This document shows, one piece after another, positions 58,496 to 64,000 of a stretch of 64,000 nt of DNA. The stretch is taken from the NCBI GenBank assembly GCA_002305805.1, contig DBQY01000016.1, forward strand, positions 48,242-112,241, given 5' to 3'. This DNA is from Atopobium sp. UBA1382. Its GTDB lineage: Bacteria; Actinomycetota; Coriobacteriia; Coriobacteriales; Atopobiaceae. The notes under the pieces are model-generated. The model had not been told where the DNA came from and made no database searches. It saw only the letters and a list, made by a program, of their open reading frames with translations. The first letter of the stretch is position 1, and each line of letters begins with the position of its first letter. Position numbers and translations under genes: made by a program.

Positions 58496-58634
58496 TTTGT
58501 TGAGACCACCCTCAGAGGGCCTCTCACAGCCTCACAAGCGCTATTATCGTTCGGGCTATGTCGATTTTGGCATGGGCCTGTGTGAGAAAGACGCCTTCGG
58601 GGCACTCCCCGCCCCTTGGTGAGAGGATGTGAGC
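58496..58634. promoter_or_regulatory. gyrB promoter region
   Basis: TATTAT (58542-58547) in this 139-base gap is a candidate -10 for gyrB; the -35 is unclear. No supercoil-sensitive feature can be proven by eye. Confidence 0.35.
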
Positions 58635-60674
58635 GTGGCTAAGAAGAACGACTACGGTGGAGAGTCAATCAAGATTCTCGAAGGTCTCGAGGCGGTCCGC
58701 AAGCGCCCGGGCATGTACATCGGCACGACGTCCGCGGCCGGTCTTCACCACCTGGTGTGGGAGATCGTGGACAACTCCGTGGACGAGGCCATGGCCGGCT
58801 TCTGCACCAAGATCAAGGTGACCGTCCACCCGGACAACTCCATCACCGTCGACGACAACGGCCGCGGAATCCCGGTGGAGAAGCACCCCGTCAAGAAGAT
58901 CCCGACCCTCGAGGTCGTCCTTACGATCCTGCACGCCGGCGGCAAGTTCGACAACAACGCCTACAAGGTATCCGGCGGCCTGCACGGCGTGGGCGTCTCC
59001 GTCGTCAACGCCCTCTCCAAGAAGCTCGTGGCGCAGGTGCGTCGCGACGGCAAGGTCTATGAGATGGCGTTCGAGCGCGGCAAGACCGTGCAGAAGATGA
59101 AGGAGGTGGGCACCTCCAAGGCCACCGGCACCTCCATCACGTTCTGGCCGGACGAGGAGATTTTCGAGACCACCACGTACAGCTACGACACCCTGCACGA
59201 CCACCTGCAGGAGACGGCGTTCCTCAACAAGAACCTCAAGATCGTGCTCGTGGACGAGCGCGAGCTGGTGCCCCGCACCGACGAGTTCTGCTATGCCGGC
59301 GGCATCATCGACTTCGTGAAGTTCCTGAACGAGGGCAAGGACGTCCTGCCCGGCCTCTCGCGCCCGATCTACATCGAGGGCCGCTCCGCCGCCGACGCCC
59401 CCGAGTCCCAGATGGGCGAAGTCGAGGTTTCCATGCAGTGGAACACCGGCTACTCGGAGCATACCCTCTCCTTCGCCAACGACATCTACACCGAGGAGGG
59501 CGGCATGCACCTCGAGGGCTTCCGCACGGCCCTCACCAAGGTGGTCAACGACTACGGTCGCGCCAAGAACATCATCAAGGAGAAGGACGCCAACCTCACC
59601 GGTGACGACATCCGCGAGGGTCTCACCGCCGTCATCTCCGTCAAGCTCCCCGATCCGCAGTTCGAGGGCCAGACCAAGGCCAAGCTCGGCAGCTCCTACA
59701 TGCGCACGCTCGTGAACCGCGTGGTGGCACAGGGCATGTCCGAGTACCTCGAGGAGCATCCCAACCAGGCGAAGGAGATTCTAAAGAAGGCGTCCCAGGC
59801 CGCCAAGGGCCGCCTCGCCGCGCAGAAGGCTCGCCAGGCGACGCGCCGCAAGAGCCTGCTCGAGAGCGCGGCACTGCCCGGCAAGCTGGCCGACTGCTCC
59901 GTCCGCGACCCCGAGATGACCGAGCTCTTCATCGTCGAGGGTGACTCCGCAGGCGGCTCGGCCAAGGACGGCCGTCGCCGCGACATCCAGGCGATCCTGC
60001 CCCTGCGCGGCAAGATCCTGAACGTCGAGCGCGTACAGGACCATCGCGCCTTCTCGTCCGACACCATCCAGGCGCTCATCACCGCCATCGGCACCGGCGT
60101 GACCACCGGCTCCGGCGACGGCGGGGACTTCGACCTCTCCAAGGCGCGCTACCACAAGATCATCATCATGACGGATGCCGACGTCGACGGCGCGCACATC
60201 CGCATCCTGCTGATGACCTTCTTCTACAAGTACATGCGCCCGCTCATCGACGCCGGCTACGTCTACATCGCCACGCCGCCGATCTTTGGCATCAAGGTGC
60301 GCAACAAGATCCACTACGTCTACCCGGACGGCAAGACGCCCGAGGACGAGATCTTGAACCGCTCCATCCGCGAGCTCGGACTCAACCCCAACGAGGAGGA
60401 CGAGTCCGACGGCAAGTCCCAGGCGGCCATCAAGGGTTCGGGTCGCCGCCGCAAGGGCTACTCGGTCCAGCGTTACAAGGGCCTGGGCGAGATGGACCCC
60501 AAGCAGCTGGCCTCCACGACGATGGATCCCAAGACGCGCATCCTGCAGCGCGTGACCATCGAAGACGCCGCCATGGCGGACCGCGCGGTGCGCGAGCTCA
60601 TGGGCAACCAGGTCGAGTACCGCCGCGACTACATCGAGAAGCACGCCCACGACGCACGCTTCCTCGACGCGTAA
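58635..60674 (+). CDS. gyrB: DNA gyrase subunit B
   Basis: The 679-residue protein has the GHKL ATPase (VWEIVDNSVDEAMAGF, DNGRGIPVEKHP, GGLHGVGVSVVNALS), the transducer domain, and the TOPRIM region (LFIVEGDSAGGSAKDGRRRDIQAI, IIMTDADVDGAHI). It ends in the usual QRYKGLGEMDPKQLASTTMDP and GNQVEYRRDYI. GTG 58635 is preferred because GAGAGG is eight bases upstream; a GTG two codons before is very close to the RBS. It works with GyrA to introduce negative supercoils. Confidence 0.98.
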   Translation: MAKKNDYGGESIKILEGLEAVRKRPGMYIGTTSAAGLHHLVWEIVDNSVDEAMAGFCTKIKVTVHPDNSITVDDNGRGIPVEKHPVKKIPTLEVVLTILHAGGKFDNNAYKVSGGLHGVGVSVVNALSKKLVAQVRRDGKVYEMAFERGKTVQKMKEVGTSKATGTSITFWPDEEIFETTTYSYDTLHDHLQETAFLNKNLKIVLVDERELVPRTDEFCYAGGIIDFVKFLNEGKDVLPGLSRPIYIEGRSAADAPESQMGEVEVSMQWNTGYSEHTLSFANDIYTEEGGMHLEGFRTALTKVVNDYGRAKNIIKEKDANLTGDDIREGLTAVISVKLPDPQFEGQTKAKLGSSYMRTLVNRVVAQGMSEYLEEHPNQAKEILKKASQAAKGRLAAQKARQATRRKSLLESAALPGKLADCSVRDPEMTELFIVEGDSAGGSAKDGRRRDIQAILPLRGKILNVERVQDHRAFSSDTIQALITAIGTGVTTGSGDGGDFDLSKARYHKIIIMTDADVDGAHIRILLMTFFYKYMRPLIDAGYVYIATPPIFGIKVRNKIHYVYPDGKTPEDEILNRSIRELGLNPNEEDESDGKSQAAIKGSGRRRKGYSVQRYKGLGEMDPKQLASTTMDPKTRILQRVTIEDAAMADRAVRELMGNQVEYRRDYIEKHAHDARFLDA

Positions 60675-60688
60675 CCAACTGCCGGGAT

Positions 60689-60716
60689 GATACGAGGGGG
60701 ACAGTCCCTTCGTATC
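60689..60716. repeat. Palindromic element, GATACGA arms, in gyrB-gyrA gap
   Basis: Arms GATACGAGGGGGAC and GTCCCTTCGTATC are complementary with one insertion. The element differs from that at 8937 in a single added base and one substitution. Confidence 0.7.
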
Positions 60717-60727
60717 ACTTAGACCAT

Positions 60728-60758
60728 GATTCAAAAGGGGACTGTCCCCTTTTGAATC
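60728..60758. repeat. Palindromic element, GATTCAAAAGGGGAC arms
   Basis: Perfect 15-base arms around one central base, eleven bases after the previous palindrome. The core GGGGACTGTCCCC is shared with the other elements. Confidence 0.75.
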
Positions 60759-60777
60759 ACCCAGAGAAAGGCCACAC

Positions 60778-63528
60778 GTGGCAGACGAGAACAACAACAC
60801 CGAGGGCATGCCCGAGGACCTGCGGCGCCTGCTCGCCCGCGCCGAGGCTGACGACGGCGCCGACGTCTACGTCGAGGAGGACTCCGAGGAGGACGAGGAC
60901 GCCGACGACGAGGAGCTCGAGGAGAGCTTTGGTGCCAACACGCGCGGCGAGGACGCCGGCGAGACGGACATCAACGGCGGCTCGCTGCAGATCAGCGAGT
61001 TCGGCTCGGAGATGAAGCAGTCCTTCATCGAGTACTCCATGTCCGTCATCACCGCCCGCGCCCTCCCGGACGTGCGCGACGGCCTCAAGCCGGTTCACCG
61101 CCGCATCCTCTACGCGATGAACGAGTCCGGCATCTTCCCCAACCGCCCGCACAAGAAGAGTGCGTGGACGGTCGGTGAGGTCATCGGCAAGTACCACCCG
61201 CACGGAGACTCCGCCGTCTACGACACGATGGTTCGTCTCGCCCAGTGGTTCTCCATGCGCACGCCGCTGATTGATGGCCACGGCAACTTTGGCAACATCG
61301 ACGGCGACGGCGCCGCGGCCATGCGTTACACCGAGAGCCGCCTGGCCAAGCCCGCCATGGAGCTCCTGCGCGACCTCCAGAAGGACACCGTAGACTGGCA
61401 GCCAAACTACGACGAGTCCCTCGCCGAGCCCGAGGTGCTGCCCGCGCGCTTCCCCAACCTGCTGGTGAACGGCTCCTCGGGCATCGCCGTCGGAATGGCC
61501 ACCAACATTCCGCCGCACAACCTCGCGGAGACCGTGGAGGCCACCTGCGCCTTCATTGACAACCCGGACATCTCGGTCGACGAGCTCATGCAGGTCATGC
61601 CCGGTCCCGACTTCCCCACGGGCGCGGTCATCATGGGCACCGACGGCATCAAGCAGGCCTACGAGACCGGTCGTGGCTCCATCACCATCCGCGCCAAGGC
61701 GCACGTGGAGTCCACCAAGACCGGTCACAGCCGCCTCGTCTTCACCGAGATCCCCTATCAGGTGAGCAAGGGCACCCTGCAGGAGAAGATCGCACAGCTC
61801 GTCAACGAAAAGCGCATCGAGGGAATCTCCGACATGCGCGACGAGTCCACGCAGAAGGGCATCCGCCTCGTCATCGAGCTCAAGAAGGGCGTGGTGCCCG
61901 AGGTCGTTCTCAACAACCTGTACAAGTTCACCTCGCTGCAGACGACCTTCGGCGTGAACAACCTCGCGCTCGTTGGCGGCGTGCCCAAGTGCCTCTCGCT
62001 GCCGGAGATTCTGCGTCACTACGTTGATCACCAGGTCGACGTGGTCACCCGTCGCACGCGCCACGACCTCAAGAAGGCCCGGGCGCGCGCCCACATCCTC
62101 GAGGGCTACCTCATGGCCCTCGACCACATCGACGAGGTCATCCACATCATCCGCTCCTCGCAGACCGACACCGAGGCGTCCCAGCGCCTCATCGAGCGCT
62201 TTGGGTTCACGCCCGAGCAGACCCAGGCGATCCTCGAGATGCGCCTGCGCCGCCTCACCGGCCTCGAGCGCGACAAGATTGAGGAGGAGCTCGCGGGCCT
62301 TCGCAAGGCGATTGCTTACTACGAGGACCTTCTCGCTCACGAGGAGAAGATCCTCGGCGTGATCAAGGACGAGATGCGCGAGATCGCCGCCAAGTTTGGC
62401 GACAAGCGCCGCACGGAGATCGGTGGCGCCGTGAGGAGCCTCGACGTCGAGGACCTCATCGCCGACGAGGACATGGTCGTCACGATCACCCACACCGGCT
62501 ACATCAAGCGCATCCCCGTTGCCACCTACCGCTCCCAGAAGCGCGGCGGCAAGGGTGTCCAGGGCCTCAGCCTCAAGGACAATGACTTCGTCGAGGACCT
62601 CTTCGTCGCGAGCACTCACGACTACGTGCTCTTCTTCACCAACTTTGGCAAGGTCTACCGCCTCAAGGTGCACGAGCTGCCCATCGGCAGCCGCCACGCG
62701 CGCGGCTCCGCCATCGTGAACGTGCTCTCCCTCGCTGAGGGCGAGCACCCCGCGGCCGTCATCACCTGCCGAGAGTTCCCCGCGGACGAGTACCTGATGT
62801 TCGCCACGCGCGACGGCATGGTCAAGAAGACCGCTATGAGCGAGTACGACAAGAGCCGCCGCGACGGCATCATCGCCATTAACCTCCGCTCCGGCGACGA
62901 GCTGGTAAACGTCCGCCGCGTGCGCCCGGGCGACAAGGTCATGCTCGTCTCCACGGACGGCAAGGCCATCCTCTTCGACGAGTCCGAGGCGCGCGCCATG
63001 GGCCGCAACACCTCCGGCGTCCGCGGCATTACGCTCAAGGGCGACGCCAAGATGCTCGGCATGGAAATCACCAACGGCAACGGCGACCTGTTCGTCATCA
63101 CCGAGAACGGCTACGGCAAGCGCACGCCCGTCTCCGAGTACCCCGAGCACAAGCGCGGCGGCCAGGGCGTCTACACGATCGCGATGACGGCCAAGAAGGG
63201 CAACCTCGTGGCCTGCCGCGTCGTGGGCCCGCAGCACGAGCTCATGATTGTGTCCGAGGAGGGCGTGGTCATCCGCGTCAAGGCCAACGACGTGAGCCGC
63301 CTCGGCCGCTCCACGCAGGGCGTCAAGGTCATGAACATGGTGGCTGGCGACCACGTGAGTGCCGTGGCCCGCATGGTGGCACGCAAGAAGAAGGCGCCCA
63401 AGCGCGACGAGAACCAGGGTGTCCTCGACATCGAGGCGGCCGGCGCGAGCGCGCCGAGCGAGCCAGACAGCGTCGATATCGGCGGTGACGAGGAGCTCGA
63501 CGACACGCTGCTCGACGACGAGGAGTAA
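60778..63528 (+). CDS. gyrA: DNA gyrase subunit A
   Basis: The 916-residue protein has the cleavage-reunion domain with catalytic Tyr184 in [12 protein letters not shown]. The quinolone-determining stretch [14 protein letters not shown] keeps the susceptible Ser and Asp. The beta-pinwheel has a GyrA-box-like [11 protein letters not shown]. The N-terminus carries ~62 extra residues, strongly acidic ([18 protein letters not shown]), compared with E. coli. GTG 60778 has AGAAAGG six bases upstream. The C-terminus is also acidic. Confidence 0.97.
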   Translation: MADENNNTEGMPEDLRRLLARAEADDGADVYVEEDSEEDEDADDEELEESFGANTRGEDAGETDINGGSLQISEFGSEMKQSFIEYSMSVITARALPDVRDGLKPVHRRILYAMNESGIFPNRPHKKSAWTVGEVIGKYHPHGDSAVYDTMVRLAQWFSMRTPLIDGHGNFGNIDGDGAAAMRYTESRLAKPAMELLRDLQKDTVDWQPNYDESLAEPEVLPARFPNLLVNGSSGIAVGMATNIPPHNLAETVEATCAFIDNPDISVDELMQVMPGPDFPTGAVIMGTDGIKQAYETGRGSITIRAKAHVESTKTGHSRLVFTEIPYQVSKGTLQEKIAQLVNEKRIEGISDMRDESTQKGIRLVIELKKGVVPEVVLNNLYKFTSLQTTFGVNNLALVGGVPKCLSLPEILRHYVDHQVDVVTRRTRHDLKKARARAHILEGYLMALDHIDEVIHIIRSSQTDTEASQRLIERFGFTPEQTQAILEMRLRRLTGLERDKIEEELAGLRKAIAYYEDLLAHEEKILGVIKDEMREIAAKFGDKRRTEIGGAVRSLDVEDLIADEDMVVTITHTGYIKRIPVATYRSQKRGGKGVQGLSLKDNDFVEDLFVASTHDYVLFFTNFGKVYRLKVHELPIGSRHARGSAIVNVLSLAEGEHPAAVITCREFPADEYLMFATRDGMVKKTAMSEYDKSRRDGIIAINLRSGDELVNVRRVRPGDKVMLVSTDGKAILFDESEARAMGRNTSGVRGITLKGDAKMLGMEITNGNGDLFVITENGYGKRTPVSEYPEHKRGGQGVYTIAMTAKKGNLVACRVVGPQHELMIVSEEGVVIRVKANDVSRLGRSTQGVKVMNMVAGDHVSAVARMVARKKKAPKRDENQGVLDIEAAGASAPSEPDSVDIGGDEELDDTLLDDEE

Positions 63529-63535
63529 CGCAACG

Positions 63536-63566
63536 GCGCCCGGTCGGTAATGGCCGGGCGCTTTTT
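63536..63566 (+). terminator. Terminator of gyrA
   Basis: GCGCCCGG (63536-63543) pairs with CCGGGCGC (63554-63561), followed by TTTTT. Confidence 0.92.
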
Positions 63567-63600
63567 GCTGCCGGTGTTACTTCTCGTCTCGCCGCAAACG

Positions 63601-63678
63601 ATTAGTGTACATAATCCGGTTTCATTTCATATATGCGCAGGAAAGTTTTTTAATACCACCTGAACTATGTACACTAAT
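63601..63678 (+). mobile_element. 78-bp MITE-like element, copy 3 (diverged)
   Basis: It has the same length and terminal repeat ATTAGTGTACATA as copies 1 and 2, in the orientation of copy 1, but about a dozen internal differences. It lies between gyrA and the DUF151 gene, both ending toward it. Confidence 0.8.
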
Positions 63679-63743
63679 TTCAGACGGAGAACAGCGCGGG
63701 GCGAGAAACCCGCGCGGGGTCGGGACACAGCGCGCGTCGGCTG

Positions 63744-64000
63744 CTACTCGCCGTCCTGCTCGCCATGGGTGACGTTGAAGTCCTCAGGCGAGAGGCTCTC
63801 CACAAAGTTGTGGAACTCCTCCAGCTCGTGGGCCTCCTCGTCCTTCTCCACGCCGCGGAAGTCGGGCATCGCGGCGGACTCGAGCACAGACTCCTCCGCG
63901 TAGACCGGTATCTCCTCACGCACGGCCAGCGCGAGCGCGTCCGAGGGGCGCGCGTCGATGAAGACGTGCTCACCGTCCGCACGCTCAAGCTCGACCTGCG
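63744..64000 (-). CDS. Bifunctional nuclease family protein, C-terminal part (DUF151)
   Basis: The visible 84 residues on the minus strand contain HVFIDARPSDALALAVREEIPVYAEESVL, a signature of the bifunctional nuclease (BFN/DUF151) family. An acidic C-terminus follows (EKDEEAHELEEFHNFVESL), ending at a TAG (63744-63746). The N-terminal part lies beyond the window. BFN-type proteins show DNase/RNase activity in plants, but the bacterial role is not settled. Confidence 0.85.
   Translation of the reverse strand, partial: QVELERADGEHVFIDARPSDALALAVREEIPVYAEESVLESAAMPDFRGVEKDEEAHELEEFHNFVESLSPEDFNVTHGEQDGE

Noticed and set aside
60752..63354. Long ORFs antisense to and overlapping gyrA
   Set aside because: They are shadows of gyrA codon bias.

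Overview
The window is about 64 kb of GC-rich chromosome spanning a replication origin. The gene order rpmH-rnpA-yidD-yidC-jag-rsmG-parA-parB on one side of a gene-poor stretch, and dnaA-dnaN-recF-dciA-gyrB-gyrA on the other, is the classical bacterial oriC layout. The protein signatures (a mycobacterium-like FHA/PP2C/SEDS/PBP/PASTA-kinase operon, MurT/GatD, a PFOR, a WYL PafB/PafC pair, TSCPD protein) point to an anaerobic actinobacterium, most likely class Coriobacteriia (Atopobiaceae, Olsenella-like). This is inferred from gene content; no 16S rRNA lies in the window.

Left arm (1-16 kb): a partial glycosyltransferase-like gene, a QueT-type queuosine-precursor transporter, a fused MurT-GatD lipid II amidating enzyme, pyruvate:ferredoxin oxidoreductase, two poorly characterised genes, purH, a GNAT enzyme overlapping gluQ, tRNA-Ser and tRNA-Arg, serS, and a nuclease-fold gene enclosed by two nearly identical 78-bp inverted elements. 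From 16.3 to 25.9 kb lies a tightly overlapping signalling and cell-wall operon: kinase, FhaA, FhaB, PP2C phosphatase, a fused RodA/FtsW-transpeptidase, and a PASTA kinase.

Middle (26-47 kb): tRNA-Arg, purC, a two-component system, a Tat lipoprotein, a TSCPD protein, purB, argH and argG (all minus strand). argG is preceded by what looks like a complete peptide-leader attenuator: an RBS, a 32-codon ORF with Arg codons, and a terminator with a perfectly complementary antiterminator segment. Then come a repeat-rich gap, tRNA-Lys, an M29 aminopeptidase, tRNA-Gly, a membrane M28-like protein with degraded metal ligands, a PafB/PafC-like WYL pair, a DnaQ-DinG helicase, ddl and rlmN.

Origin region (47.7-63.5 kb): parB/parA with three parS sites (two of them inside rsmG), jag, yidC, yidD, rnpA and rpmH leftward. 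A GHKL-ATPase/winged-helix gene is wedged between rpmH and dnaA, followed by dnaA, dnaN, recF, dciA, gyrB and gyrA rightward. DnaA carries substitutions in the DNA-reading loop (GGRSHATV instead of GGRDHTTV). The candidate DnaA boxes around it are TTTTCTACA/TTATCAACA-like, not TTATCCACA, and one such box is followed by DnaA-trio-like triplets between dnaA and dnaN. The window closes with a third copy of the 78-bp element and a partial bifunctional-nuclease (DUF151) gene.
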